Notes under the pieces: generated by a model | Seen by the model: the letters and a program-made list of their open reading frames with translations, nothing else | What the model was told of the DNA's origin: nothing | Database searches by the model: none | Made by a program: the position numbers and the translations under genes | Source of the DNA: Thunnus maccoyii | Lineage: Eukaryota; Chordata; Actinopteri; Scombriformes; Scombridae | DNA: 64,000 nucleotides | Direction of reading: 5' to 3' | Assembly (NCBI RefSeq): GCF_910596095.1 | Contig: NC_056546.1 | Coordinates: 14,451,425 to 14,515,424, forward strand | Part shown: one piece after another, positions 11,501-26,500 of the stretch | Position numbering within the stretch: position 1 is the first letter of the stretch | Layout: every line of letters begins with the position of its first letter

Positions 11501-14500
11501 ATGCATGTGAATGCTGAGCGTTAGGTTACACACGTCTACACACATGCACACCTCCACCTGGAGTTCTTTCCTGGCTGTCAGTCAGTCTAATTGACAGTGC
11601 TTCCAGGGCACGACATGCTGGGCCATTTGTGGTGCTCTAATTAGTGTGAATGAGAGGGCTAGCGACAGGAAACTACCAGGCGTCACACATGGGAGCTCTA
11701 AGCCTCAGGATCTGATAGATGAATGGAAAGCAGAGCCCTAGTGAGGCATGCAGAGGAGGGCGGGAAAGAGAGGAGGGAGAGGTGAGAGTGTAAAGGACAG
11801 AGTGTCAGGCAGGGAGGCTGGAAAGCGAAGGAAGGAAGGGCAAGGCTGTGTAGATGGAGGAGATGGAGGAGAAAGATAAGGTGATGCAAGGGGAGATACT
11901 GTAAATGTGGGTGGACACAGACAGGATAAGATGAGAAGAAGGATGCCGTAACCACAGCTGCATCTGGGAAAGATAAGGAGGATCTGTCCAAAGGACAGGC
12001 CAGATGGCTGGATTTTTATCAAAACGCCACTCTATCTGGAACTCTGATAGATTAAAGCACATGAGAAATATCTAATGTTTAGAAACTCATATGAAACAAT
12101 AATTTTAAAGGAATCCACATCCAATATGCAGGACATTATCTTTTTCCAGCAAGCGCCTCATGTTCCATGAGTAATTTCACTCTTTTTATCTCCGCCAGGC
12201 ATAAGCCTGAAGGGGATCATGCGTTTGGTCGAGTGTGCGCATGTGTCCGTGTGTGTATCTGTCTGCAGCTAATCTCGCATACTACTGGACCCATCAGCCT
12301 AATATTTTTTGTGCACATTTATGAATGTACGCTCAAGGACCTCTCGTGGTCGCAGTGATTCACAAGTTTTGAAAAACCTATTTTATAATGCCATTGACTG
12401 CTCTGTTTCATACCTCCATTGACTGCTGAGTCCTCACTCCTCTTAACCGGCCGATAGGGGACGCAAGTGATAAACAACATGTTTTAGTTTGGAATCTTGT
12501 TTCCACTAGGGACAATCAATCATGCCTTGTTGCCACATTAGATCAATCGGTGCCAAATTTCAGTACATGGAAAGCAAGTTGTGTTGTGAATTCAAATAAA
12601 TATTGATAAGATTCCTTATGAGCCTATTGTAAAGTGTAGATTTTCATCTTTTCAGCAGTCCATTCTATGATATGGATTACGACATAGCAGAAGGCTAAAA
12701 ACAAGGCTTACCTAGTCTGTTGCAGGCCACATTTTGGCCTTTGTCATGGCTCAAAAACTGACATCCATAGAAAAGTTTGGTCTCATCTTGAACCGGAGCA
12801 TCTGCAGATTAATTCCATACCCGATATGTTATGATCCACTAAAGTTAAGCATGATACGAGATGAATAAATCCCTGTTATTGTTATCTTCGCTGCCATCTT
12901 GACTGTACACACCTGGCAGAGATCTGCACTCTATTGAGTGCACTCTTGTAGTTTCTGCCTATTTTGGTCCAAATTTAGCCTATAACAAACATCTCTTTTA
13001 GTTCATGTGGCTATTTATAAGAATTTGATATAACCTTGTTGTTTAGTCATTTATACTACTTGAAGTTTAAAGTTTAGTAGTGGAATGTTTACCATAATTT
13101 ATCAAACAGAAATCCAACTGAGATATCATAAGAGTAATGTATTAACCCACAAACAGCAACTGTCAGGATATCAAGCTACAGAATGTCATTACGAATATAC
13201 AGGACCATCAGACAGACTGAGCAGCTAATCTAAATATTACAGGGTTATGAAGTGGATACTCCCTTCGCAGATGTTTTATTGAATTAGGCCTTATTGGGAT
13301 TACCCAGTAATTGGATGAGTGTGTCTCTTGTAGATCAGCAGTGTATTTTTTTTCCTTCAACATCTTGGTAAGGGCAGTTTGAGGTTGTAGAATATGTAGT
13401 GTGTGTATTTTATATGCAGTATGAGTAAAATAATAAACATTACTGATGTTTTTGCTAGTGAAAATGTGACTTACTGGTTCTCCTGGATGGAACCAGCTAC
13501 ACAGTGGAAACGCTCAGGCACTGTCTTCCATTCTTTGGCCATTTTCACCATGCCCCCAGCGTCCAGCACACCATAGCCAAACAGATGGTTGAACTCGAGG
13601 CCCACGCCATTCCTCCTCCACTGGTGGACCTCGTCATGGAGCTGGTTCCTCTTGGAGGTCAGGACTGACAGGTGCTGCATGTCTCTCCATGTCAGGTTAG
13701 GGCTGGGGCGCACAAACAGTCACCAGAGGACAGAGGCAGGGGGATAAAGGGAGAGTAGAGTGGTGTGGGAGAGACAGAACTGTAAGTTAGTTACAAAAGT
13801 TATTTAAAGTTTAGCAACAAGTAGTAAAAAAAAAAAAAAAAGATTAATGGTTTTGCTTTGATTACATGCTTTCAAATATCTTAACCTCGTAGTGTCTGTG
13901 CTTTGAAGCAGATGGTTGCCTTTGTCTGCGTCTGCCTCCATTATCTTGACTGTGTGTAGTGACAGCTTTGTTCTGGCTGACTCACTGACTCCTGCCGTTG
14001 CATGGTTCAAGTGTGTTTGGGCAGTAAAAAGGCTGTGCACTTGTTCTAACAGCCCTGTGGGTTATTTGTCGCCGGACAGGGTGAGCATCCGCTCCTCCCA
14101 ATAGCAACATCATTATTGTGTGTGCAAAGCAAACAGTGTCTCTTTACTCAACTCCACTAGCTGGTGTTAGTTAATGGCAGCAGAATCTCGTCCTTTAATG
14201 TGAGAAATGAAGCATCTGAGAGAAAAGGAAAGGCTCTCCTCTGGGACATGAGAAGCAGTAATTCATCAGGTTTGAGATTTGTCATATTCTTCTACTAATG
14301 TGTGGGTGGCTTTACTTAAGCACCATACAATACCTGTCAAAAGTTTGGACACACTTCAAATGAATGGGAATGTGAACTCAAGTGAACTTTTGATTGGTAC
14401 TGTATGTTATAAACATCAATAATATAAGCTTTGGTTTCAACACATAGTTTGCTATATATTCAGCAGGTTGAGATGATCAAGTACTGCAGTGTGTTTCATC

Positions 14501-17500
14501 ATTCAGCTCAGAGAGAGTCTCCCTGCTTCATGCATATGGGAAGTGCAGAGATAAATAAAACATAAGTGCTGAGCCCATCTTAACAGTATATAAACTGTGT
14601 TTTTTAACCTTGTACTGAGATATAAAGAGCACTGATCCAATATGATTTGTGTCCTTGGCACAAGCACATAGAGTCTGTACTCTGCGGGCAACAGAGTAAG
14701 TGCTGTTTTACTTTTCATTTGGCTTATGGTTGTGATAAATAAACAATTTTGTGGAAAGTGGAGAAATGACTTGTGCTTTTAAGGGCTGCATACATGGAGA
14801 CAGAAAATTAAAATAAAGACTCTGAGGACAGAGACTGACATAGGAAGCCAAAGACATCAATGCAACATCAAAGCTCAAGGTTAGAAAGAAATAGTAGCTT
14901 ATAAATGAATAGCACACTCTTTCATATTAGTTGAAGTTGCCAAATCAAATGCGGTAATAAAAATGATTATCAAGATTATAATAATAGTTGTATTATAAAA
15001 TTATACCTTCTGAGCAGCACTCTCCTCAGCACAGAGGAGTTGAATTAGGTAACATAATAATGTTTCATACAGACAGTCCATTTAAATCAATAAACACAAT
15101 TATTACAGGTGTGTGGACAGTAGAGTACATACTTAGCTTCAAGAGCCAGAGCAAAGACGCCCGCTGCCTCTGGAGCTGCTGCTGATGTTCCAGAGTGACG
15201 CAGTGTGCAGTTTCCATACAGGTCTGTTGTGGCCTGAAATAACCAAATCACAGGAAAGAAGGAACCATTATGCATCTTTAACAAGCAATTAGCTTATATG
15301 GAGTGGAGTGAGAACAGAAAGAGGAGATATACAGTACATACAGTATATCTAATTATCTGGGGAAGCATTGTCCAATGACGATATAATCTTTTGCTTTAAT
15401 ATGAATTTTGGAGCAAAGATAGGAAAAAGGATGCATAGTGAGCTGTGGTATTAACACACAGCACATAAGTTATGCTTATATTTATTGACTAAACATTTAT
15501 TTCTTTAATTTGGTGCTTAATTAGAAATGATAACAGATTGACTGCAATTAGAAGAGAAACCCTAGGGAAGATCGGTGACTCTGTCAACAGAGGTGATTTG
15601 CATAATCACAAACACAAACACGGTTGCCTTTGTACACTGGGAAACTATTTTTTACACACGAGCATGATATAGAATGTCAGTCAATATTCTCAGCAGGTGT
15701 GCTTAGATATAAGAGCATTCAATTTTCCCTAACATTAACTGTCAAGGTTAAGCAATTGTCCTCTGTGAAAAGGAAGTCTGCATCATCTGTCAAGCCTCGC
15801 TGTCTCTCTTTTCAAAGATGATATGTGCACTCTGGGTTTATTTGATTCTAGTGATTCATCCACTCATTTATTCAGGGACCACCCACTTGTGACACAATTC
15901 TTCAGGTAAATGTTCAAATACTCGTGAGCCAGTTATACAGCTATAGCCCATTTGTGTATGCTTAAGTCAGTCACTAGATTCACTTTGGTGTCTCACGTGT
16001 TTGCTTTGTTACTTTTCTTCCCACCCATGCAGAAAAAGCACATACAGTAAAGCAGTTGGTGGAAATTAACTCTTTCTCTCTCCTCATGGTTTCCTTTGTC
16101 ATGATAATAAAAAACAAGACTAACAGGGTATTTACTAGGCACTGTCAGGGGTGCAAAATTTTTCAATTTAGTGGGGTATTTGCCAGTTCATCTGATTTGC
16201 CCTGGGTGGTTTGACGCATTTTGCAAAGTGTGTTTTGAATCCACAAGAAGACGGCTTTGTATATAACAATGATTATTAAATAACCTGAAGTCAGCTCAAG
16301 AAAAACATCAGTGATTGAATGACTTTTGGTGAAACTCCTTTGACTAGATCATTTCTATAAATGGAGAAAAAATAATAAATAGATAACAGCCCACTTAATT
16401 ACTGACTTCTACAATCATATTGAACTGGGCTGGAGCTGCTGTGAGCCATTAAAAGTTAGTAAAAACAAGCAGGAGCTCTGGGAGAAAAAGAAAGGCTCTA
16501 TATTATTGTGTTGTGCTGAGTGGTGAGCTTCGGTAAAGTAACTTTATGATGCATCTATAAATAAATTTCCCTTTCTCGCTCTCTCTCTGTTTCTCCCTGC
16601 TATAGTCTCTGTGTGTATCTGATAAAACAAGGTGGCAGATTTTACACTTTTCTAAGATGCTGGTTCCTCTGCTGCAGTGGTCAGTTTGCAGTGAAATCAG
16701 GTGCTTAAAGGGTATTTGTTTAAATTTCCATTTCCTCCTTCAATATTTTTCACCTCTGAACAGGAACACTTTAAAATATATATTTCATGAGACCAAACAC
16801 ACATTTTTTCAGCAGTTCCACTTTTCTTCTTTTCTAACTGGCACTAAACTGTGGTGCAGTCCTTTAGTAAATAAGGACAAATGCAAGTTGACTGTTTAGC
16901 ACAAAAAGGGGGTGCAAATCCTCAGTAAATATCCCTCCTGGAGTCTACAGCCCTTCTAGCGACTCAGTACTTTGAGCTAAATGCTAATGCTAGCATAGCA
17001 ACATGCTCACAATGACAATGCTAACATGCTGATGTTTAGCGGGTATGAAGTTTACCATGTTCATCATATTAGTTTAGCATGTTAGCATGCTAACACTTGC
17101 TAATTAGCACTATACACAGTACGGCTGACGCTGATGGGAATGTTATGTTTTGCAAAACTTTGGTCAAAAATCAAAGAGATGATGTTGCTTTGTGAAGTCA
17201 GGGGACACCAAAGTTTATTTATCCTGAGGAGACAAGAATGTTTCACATTTTATGGCAATTTATTCAATAGTTGTTGAGATGTGTCACTCTGGACCAAAGG
17301 GGTGAACCGACCGACATTGCCATCAAGCTTGCCTCAAGCCATGCCACTAGTATTACAGTAGTGTAATACATTTTGGACAATAAGAACTAATCGAGGCAGA
17401 CCACAAGTCTGTAAAAACATATTTCTCCCATCTATTTTTTCCTCTTAATAACACATCCACTATGCCCCAAATGCTGTGATCAACACAGTATGGTGGCCTC

Positions 17501-20500
17501 TTTGAGAATCTAGAGCAGGAGAGAAGAGCTATTCCTCCTCCTAAACCTCCGTTTTTCACAACCAGCCGGCAATTACAGCATAACAGCTTCTCAAGTTTTA
17601 TCCCTGGTTTCTTCTTATCTCCTGAAAGGCCCAGGATACACTGTCTGCTAGGCAAACTGAAAAGAAGCTATTTACAGTTCAATCTGTGAATAAGGACACA
17701 TCCTTGAAAAACATAAAACATTATCAACAAGTATTGAGTCATCTGTAAATGCTTGAAGTACACATATCCACTGAAATAGTCAACTTCGGGGACCACAACA
17801 GAAAAATGTCAAACTTTACAACAAACATTCATTCAAATACATTTAAACTCAGAATGTATTTGAGTTCTGAGTCTAAACTCAGAACTTAAATACATTTTTC
17901 ACATGTGGCCCTAATCTTCTTCCATACATTTGAGATGTTTCAATCATGTGAAACATCCATTTACTTAAAAATAAACACACTCACAACGCCAGCCTCTGGG
18001 TTCCTCTTGCGTCCGTTGCTGAATGTGGACGCAAGGGTGGAGGAGCAGCTCTCATCATACAAGGCGGTGCGTCCATCATTGATGGCTGAGTTGATGGAAA
18101 TTGTCCACATACTTGAGGCATAACCATCACAGTTGCAGTCGTCATAGCTACCACCATCTCCTGATGCCCAAACGTAGATGCTGCCTTTCCCTCCTCGCCC
18201 CTGAAACAACATCATTATCCAAGTTACATCAAAATACATCAAGTGTCATCAGTTCAAGTGGGACTGCCATGGGTGAAATGAGAATTGGGAATTAGGGAAT
18301 TTCACCTGTCTGTAAGTATACAGCAGGTGTCAGTGTAATTTTTATCACAATTATATAACAAAGACAGATAAAGCCACTGAAAACTGACAAACTGCCTCAT
18401 GACCTGAAATCCATTACAACTGTGCCCACATTCAAAGTGATTGTATGGAGTAGATGCAGGGTTTGTTGTATTTTGGAGTGTGGGTGCTTTTTTTCTGAGG
18501 AAGAAAGAAAGATTTGGGGAAAACTGGTGGAGACGAAAAGAAGAACAGCACAAAGCATCACATTTAAGTAACAGACAGCACACAGTTTAGTTCTAAACTG
18601 GTTCTGTCTCCTGCCTACAAGTATTAAAGAAAATCTTTTTTTCCAGGTAGCTCTGAGATAAGCACAATTCTGTGTATCGTGTGCCAACTTATGACAACGT
18701 ATTTTCAGTAACGGTTGTCCCCATGAATATCAACATTTTGCTCCTGTTTGTCTTTTCCCATAAAATACATTCCCACTAGTATATTCCAATGTATAAGAAC
18801 AGATTAGAAATGCAAGCCTCACGGGACAACAGCAATGCAAAAACAATAAAAGTCAAAGGTTATTGTAAAGCTGTATTATAAAGTGCACATTTAAAGATTG
18901 TGCAACAATGCTGATTACAACAATACTATGCAGGTTGTTCCATATCTCTGATGGCAAAAGCCTGGTGGTTTTTAATCTTGAATACAGTCAGGCTCTGAGG
19001 AACACTGGAAACAGCAATTCTATAAAGAAGAATTAAAAATTTAGAAAGATAACTTATGATTAAGATAACCCTTAAAGGTATTCAGTGAAATGCTAAACTC
19101 ATTTTAAAAGGAAACCACTACAGAGACACAAGCATACAATCTTATCGCTCAGTTTCATCAAAATTCTTGCTTGCTGCACTATTCAGAACATATTAGAGCA
19201 ACTCTAACTTGTTTATTTACTTTATAGTAGTCAAGGGACAAAAACATCAAATATTTATGTCCTTTCTGCACCTACGTTTTGCAATGGAGCATAATACCTC
19301 CTATTTGTACAAACACACAGTAAAAATGTCATCTTTGTTACTGATAGAGAGCCTTGAAACATGAAACAACTGATCCTGCCTCCACACAGAGAGCATCCTC
19401 TTCACCAAATGCTGCACCTGTTTTCTACAAAAGGCCGGCCGTTTCCCAACAGAACAAAGGGATCAAGTGGAGGAGGAGTGGCATGTCCTTCCCTTCACGA
19501 TGCTTATTTATGTCTCTCTATTTGAATTGCAAAGAGAGGTTTGAGTACCGTTAAGCTCAGCTATGAGCTTGAAGCCCTCTGTCTTCTGTCTCCTGCACAA
19601 TCCAAACAAAGTGCTTTAATTTTGCGCAGCAACCTGTGTCATTTATTTCCATTATCTGTGGCAATTTGCACAGTTATGCTTAAGAAGCAAACTTAAAGAC
19701 ACTCTCCTTGACTCAGTTGTTAATATAACATAATGTGCTCCTTAGTTTTTAATTTTTTTGCACAGTGCACATCATGCTCAGCCTACACAGTAGCTTATAT
19801 AAGTGATCATTAGAATCAAAGAGGAAGATTGCAGAATAGCTGCTTGATTAGTTGTGTTTACATGATCAGAGATTACAGTCAGTTTTGCTCCTACTCAGCT
19901 ACCCTGCCTGCAACAGGGTCATTTTAGAGCAACCCACACCTGCCTGCACATGGTGCATATGATGATTAATCAAGCAAGTAATTGGCAGTGGCACTGTTAG
20001 CATGGCAACTCTGCGTGTGTGTGTGTGTGTCTAAGAAAACTGCCCTTCAAACAGTGGGCCTCGGAGAGTTTTCACCTTGTTGTAGTGTCCTTGAGCAAGA
20101 AACTACACTCTAACTTTTTTGGGGCTATGGTTCAGTAATAAGACAACAATCTTGTGCAGTACAAAGTAGCACACACTTTAGGGATGCATTATCAATAAAT
20201 CTGTCGATTATATTTCTCTATTAATTGATTAGTTGTTTGGTCTATGAAATGTCAGAAAATGATGAAAAATGTCTATTACTGATTCCCAAAGCCTAAATTT
20301 AAACCCTCAAACCATCTTCTTTTGTCCCAACCAACAGTCCACAACCCAAAAACATTCAGTTTACTATCACAGAAGACTAAAGAAACAAGAAAGTATTCAC
20401 TTTTGCGAAGTTGGAATCAGAGAATTTGGATTTTTTTTTTCTTAAAAAAATGACTTGAAACAATTAATTGATCATCAAAATAATTATGATTTTCTGTAGA

Positions 20501-23500
20501 TTGATTAATCGACTAATTGTTGCAGCTCTAAACAACACAGAGCACATAGCAACCTTGGTTTGTACACCTTTTCATCTTTGTATTAGTCAAGTAGAGGGGA
20601 GGAAAGGAGAACTTTAATGACTCATGCCCAAATAGAAATTTGCTTAACACACAGCAGTCAAAAGAGGGGAATGAAAAAACAATAATAAACACAAAGAAAT
20701 ACACAAGTACACAGGTAAATGCCAACGTCACTGTAATCATTTTAACCAAAACATAGAGACAGCAGAAACTGGGGGATAGCCGTGTCCGAATTGCAGCTGT
20801 CAACAGGAAACATTCACATTCAGGCTTAAAAGTCAATGATGAGAGCAAATTAAAGTCATTGTGTAGAGAGTGCTGGCAGTCCAGTAAATTTATTTGAGCT
20901 TTCTGTGTGTCAAATATTTAAATTTACACCAGTTTCTTTAGGGCACACTTATTATTGACATTATTATGAAACCCTCAGCACAGCAGGTGTGATGCCGCCT
21001 TACCTTGTTGACGCCATCAGCCATAGCCTGAAGGGTGAGCTCTCGGGGTCCGTCCACCGTCTTGCCGTCATCAGTTGGTCCCCAGCTGGCGCTGTAGATA
21101 TCAATAACCTGGGGCATGTGGCTGATGGATGAGGCCTCAATGATGTCAGTCATAAAGGGCTGGTCCAGCATCCTGATACCTGAAGGAGCAGCATCTCCGT
21201 GTGAATCTGACATTAAAACTCTGGCTTCTATTGACTTATTGTATCTTTTATTACTCTATGTATTGTTAGTGCTGCTGGAACACTACGTAGCTATAAACAA
21301 CAGATCTATAAAATCCTTATCAGCTGGTTAGGTTTGCAATAACTACAGTATCAAGAAAGTACAATACAACACCTTTATAGCATCTAAGTCCCTAACAATG
21401 GCAAGACGGTGATGTCAGCTTCCTCACAGCACACAAATCAAGCAGTCAATACTCATTTTCTTATTTCTACTTTGTTACTCCCTGAGCAAATTTCAAGAAA
21501 AATCAATATGCAATGGACACATGGAGCTGTCTGGATAAATGCTGTTGTCATGTTGCTATGTGGACTCTAACTGACCTCTACTGTTATTTTCAATAATTCC
21601 ATGAGTAAAGGTATACCATTTAAACGTGCTTCAATACCAAACACTGCAGCAATGTTCTTCCACGATTACCTATATGTTATACGTGATACATACAGCAATT
21701 CCCTCACAGTAAATCACCCTTATCATACCACTGATCCTTTCATCATACCATTATCAGAATCGTCATTTGCTGTCTGCTCATTGTTATTCCTCTCACTTTC
21801 CAAACTGCAGCTTCAAAATGACACACACCTGCCACCTTGGAGTTGTAGGCGACTCCCACACCGCAAATGTTGTTGTTGGCTGCAGCAGACACCTCTCCAG
21901 CACATCGTGTGCCGTGACTGGTGACAGTAAAAAGCAGAATATGCTTAAGAGGATTTACATGACTTTACATAAATTTATAACGAGTATATTGTGGGTTAAG
22001 TCTGAGATAAGATTCCCCAGATTTGATGCAACTCCTGTTTTTGTTGATGTCTGACTAGAGTGAAGAAATCTTTAACAGAAAAGATTTAGCATTTTCTGTA
22101 GCCATAAATCAATTAAAATTTGCCTCTGTAATTCTATGACCTGAAGGACATTTGCTCATGGAGAGGCTACATGATTTAATTTTGGGGATGTATGGCTTAC
22201 TGGACATTTGGAGATTTTACTTGATATTGAAATCATGTACATGTGTGTTTGAACACACAGACATCCATCATTCCTCTCAGTCTGACTGAATATGTTTGCA
22301 CATATCAGTGTTTTGTGTGCACCACGTGATATGTGTCTATCTCTCCATCCCTCTGCTCCCCACAGGGACACTGCAAAGAGTCAACCCTGCTCTCCCAGCA
22401 TGCTTTGCTACAGACAGGCAGCTATTTATAACAACCAGCTGATTAGCTAGCGAGTTGTGCCCGACAGTCAGCAACTGCTACAATGGCAACCCCAAATACT
22501 CCCTTCTCACTCCCACACACACAGATGCACACAGACGCACACACACACATACACACACACACACACACACATAAACACACACACACACACACAAATACAT
22601 CAGAGCAGATGGAAGCACGGCGGAGGAGGAGAGGCAGAGAAAGAATATATTTCTCTCTGTTACTGCCCTCAACATGTGTTGCAGTGGCAGTGGATCACCC
22701 AGTGTGACTGGGAGATGGGAGGCAGATAAGGCGTTATCAGACAGAAGGTCGCCACTGTGAATACTGCGACCCTGTGAGGAGACTAGACTTGTGCTAAATC
22801 TCTTTTATCTACCTTATCTCCTCCAAGTGAACAGGTAAAAATAGGCATTATGTTTTCTATTGCGTTCTGTTGAACAATAGCTCTGTTTATACTGCACCAT
22901 TATGTCTTAATGGAACTATGTGGAGAGAAAATCAATAGAGGAGAACTGCTCGAGGGAAAGCGCACGCATGTGCACACAAAAACACACTGAGTATGTGTAT
23001 ATATAAACAGGGGGGGCAGCTGGGTGAGCTTTACCTGTTGAACCAGTCGTCTGTGTAGCGTGGAAACGGGTAAGGGTCATTGCTGCTGAAGTCATAGCTG
23101 GCATCAGCATTCTGAAAGGACCAAATGGATGCATTTACAAAAACAACAACATCGAGACAGAAAAACAAAAGGAGAAAAGGCAGTGAGGAGCATGAAGTGC
23201 TGACCTTATCACAGCCAGTTTGGTCACTTGGGCTACACCAGATCTGCGTGATATAGAGTTTTTCCAAAACATAGCTTGCAAGTATGAATACTGCATATCT
23301 GAATATAAACATACACTCCCTTACCAGTAGGTGAACCTAGTTATAAATAATGCAGTTTAAAGGAATAGTTTGGAATTTTGGAAACTCTGTTATTTGCTTT
23401 TGTGTTCAGAGTTAGATGAGAAGATCGATACCATCCTCATGTCTATAAATATGAAACTACAGTCAGCAGCAAGTTTGGTGGCTTACCATTTGGACTGGAA

Positions 23501-26500
23501 ACAACTAGCCTGATTCTGTGCAAAGAAATGCTCTGGCATATTACCCTCTGTAAAAGCACAACTTGACTTGTTTTTGTAAGGATTAAACAAACAAGATATA
23601 AAGTGTTAATTAGTGAGCTTTAGAGGTGCTTGTAGATAGATTTTGTTGCCTTTGGACAGAGCAAGGCCAGCTGTTCCCCCTGTTTAAAGTCTTTATGCTA
23701 AGCTAAGCTAACAGTCTTCTGGCTGTAACTTAAAAAAACTTATTCGTACAGACATGAGAGTATTAATCTTCATCTAACTCTCAGAGGGGAAGCAGATGTT
23801 TCCCCAAAGGTCGAATTATTCCTTTAATGAACTCAAAATTCACCAAATTAAGGTAACAGTGTTCCGTTTTTGATGAAACAGTTTTAGATTTTAGTTTTTG
23901 TTTTAGAAAGGTTGTCAGCACAGGGTAGCTTTTCATAATCTTTCAACTGTATCACACAATCTTTGTCAGCAGATCTGCTGGGGTCTAGATTCAAATTAAT
24001 GGCCATTTTGGGGGCTGTAGTTTGTAATACTACTGAATTTTACTGTGGTGTTTCTAATATTTAGTCTATGCTTAACTGCTCACTGGTTGAACAAAGAATT
24101 CAAAACACCTTGATGCGATACTTAACAACAAATCTTTACTCTGCTGTGATACTGGAATAATGTGTGGTCACAGCAGGGATTTCAAGCTGAGAAAATAATG
24201 ACCCAATCACTGCCAGCATTTAATTCCACATGGCCAAAAGTAATAGGATCAGAAAGAACAGCAGTGGAAAAGCAGGAGAAAAAAGACAACATAGGAGACA
24301 CACATCTGCCAGAGAGACATTAATGCAGTCAACATAATTATGAGAATAGCCATGTCTGGAGGACACACACACATACACAGACAGACAGACACAGACACAG
24401 TTAGATTTAACAGACATCCTTGGAAAAAAGGCTCACACTTATTGCTCTTTCGGTAACACACTTCCAAAACTCATTCAGGCCACTGCTGTCTGCTGTAATC
24501 TCTCCTTTACCTGTCACTCATGTCAGCTTGGAGTGCTATCCATTTTTCTCTGTGTACCCAGTAACAGGTGCATTGTGTGGTCATGAGTATGGAGAAGCAA
24601 CAGTCGTGTTCATTAGCCATAGAACCGAACACATCAGATCAATCTTGGGGGCTGTTTCCGTGCTCAGGCCTGACAGCTTTGCTGGCTGGCATTTAGAGGA
24701 GATGACTCAGTCAGCGACAAAGAGAGAAACGAAACAGCAAAAGGTGTGTGACTAAATAAGCTGACCCAATGGAGGAACACTGTAATTATCAAGACGTGGA
24801 GCAACTCACTAGAGGAAAGTAAAAACGCTTTGAGTGACTGGGGTTGCATGATTAAGTGGCCGTGGAGACAGGTTCATACTTTTGTGATTGTTTACGACAT
24901 TCGACTAAATGTCAGCAAACAACTATTTGCTATGTAAAGATATAATGAAGTAATGACATCTTGGGGAGAGAATGAAGTCACACTCCTGTGTGTGTCGTAA
25001 TCCGAGCCTCTCTGTTCTTCATGTGTGCATGTTAGTACATGTGAGTACGTCCATCTTCAACATGGCAGTCGGGTCACAAAATTTCTCATATTACAGCTAA
25101 ACAGTACAGCTAAACAGTACAGTAAAATATGTTCGGAAAACAATTGAGGTGAAAAATGGGCAATTCAGTAACAGAATCTTGATCCATATTTGATCAGCAC
25201 TGCCTAGTTTGACAGTTTGATCTGAGTTTTGTGAGCTGTCGGTTCAGGGGCCGCTTTCTTTTTTTCCCCAACTTTGTTGAGTAAATGATGTACACATTTG
25301 TTTTTGTCTGAGATGCTGGTGCTATAGTGTGACATCTAGTGGGGCTGAATGTTGTATATTGCATCTTTAAAGAGAGGTGATAATAAACAGGCAAATGTCA
25401 TATAACCTATTGCTCTACATCTATCACTTTCCTTCGTTCCTCTCTTTTTCTTTGTGTCTCTCTGTGTAATGTGTAGGTGTAAAAGGCAATACAACATTTT
25501 CAACAGGTAGCGCAATACAAGTAGTCAAGCTGGTTTGAAATGTTAAAATTATAAGAATTGGCTTGAAAATATTATTATTATTCAAAGCAGAACACTTTGG
25601 AATAGAGAACATCTCGCTCCCAAACAGGTTTTGTACTCACGTCAGGAGCAGGTGTGTTTATTTTTTTCTTTTTTATTAAATGGAGTGAAAAGTGCTGAGC
25701 CTCGTTGATAAATGACAAAGGAGTACATCCATGAATCACTTGCTCTGCCTCTCAAGCTCATATCTTCTGCTATCAATCAGGCACTGCTCTTTCTCTGGTG
25801 TCCTGTGAGCAACCAGGGTCAGAATAACGGATTGTGCCCAGCTTCACAACCACCTCACCTTTCCCTGGCAACTCTCGCCTGTTCACCGTCCTCCCAGCAA
25901 ATGGTAGGCCTACTTGCGAGAGCAATGATTCAAGTTGCAGTAAGGGAGGCCTGTATGTGTTGTTTTTCTAGACTTACATATTGTAACAATTAGGCTAAAG
26001 TAGGTTGAGGGTGTCAAGATCAGTTGATAAGATGATGGAAGAAAATAAAAAGGTTTTCCTTTACTAAATACATTTACTCAAGCACTGTACTTTAGTACAA
26101 ATTTGAAGTACTTTAACTACTTAATTCCACTTCAGAAATATTGTACTTTTTACTCCACTAAAACAGATTAAAAGTTAACTGAGAGCTGGCGTTATAATTC
26201 AGATTTTGATTTAAAAACATACTATAAGCTTATAACATGAAATGCATTGCTAAAAAAAAGGTTGGTGAGAGCCAATCCACACTGCCCAACTTGCAAAAAT
26301 ATGTGTTAATCAATGACTTGACCCACAAACTGCCAACATTTTTTATAAGTTGTTTTCACTAAACACCGGTAGGCTCAGTGAGCTGTGGCCGAGCAGCAAT
26401 GCGCTGCAGTTTTGTTGTGAAATGTTCGCTTATAATCACCTTTGGACAACCAACAGAAAAACAAGAGGGGTACGCTATGTTCTGCTATCGCTCTGGTGCT

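Larger units (their letters stand above)
8555..13474. other. pcsk2 intron 11 (4.9 kb)
   Basis: No coding exon seen. It contains a repeat stretch near 9240-9330 (shared with 51335-51465), an inverted-repeat element around 10820-11125 with two perfect palindromes, and an A/G-rich tract near 11750-11900. CTAATTAG, a homeodomain-type palindrome, lies at 11637-11644. Confidence 0.6.
15234..17984. other. pcsk2 intron 9
   Basis: Contains a percomorph-type interspersed repeat at about 16974-17350 and a stem-loop at 17853-17896, about 90 bases from the exon 9 donor. No coding similarity otherwise. Confidence 0.6.

Noticed and set aside
22457-22729. His/Thr-rich frames
   Set aside because: Translation of a CA microsatellite.
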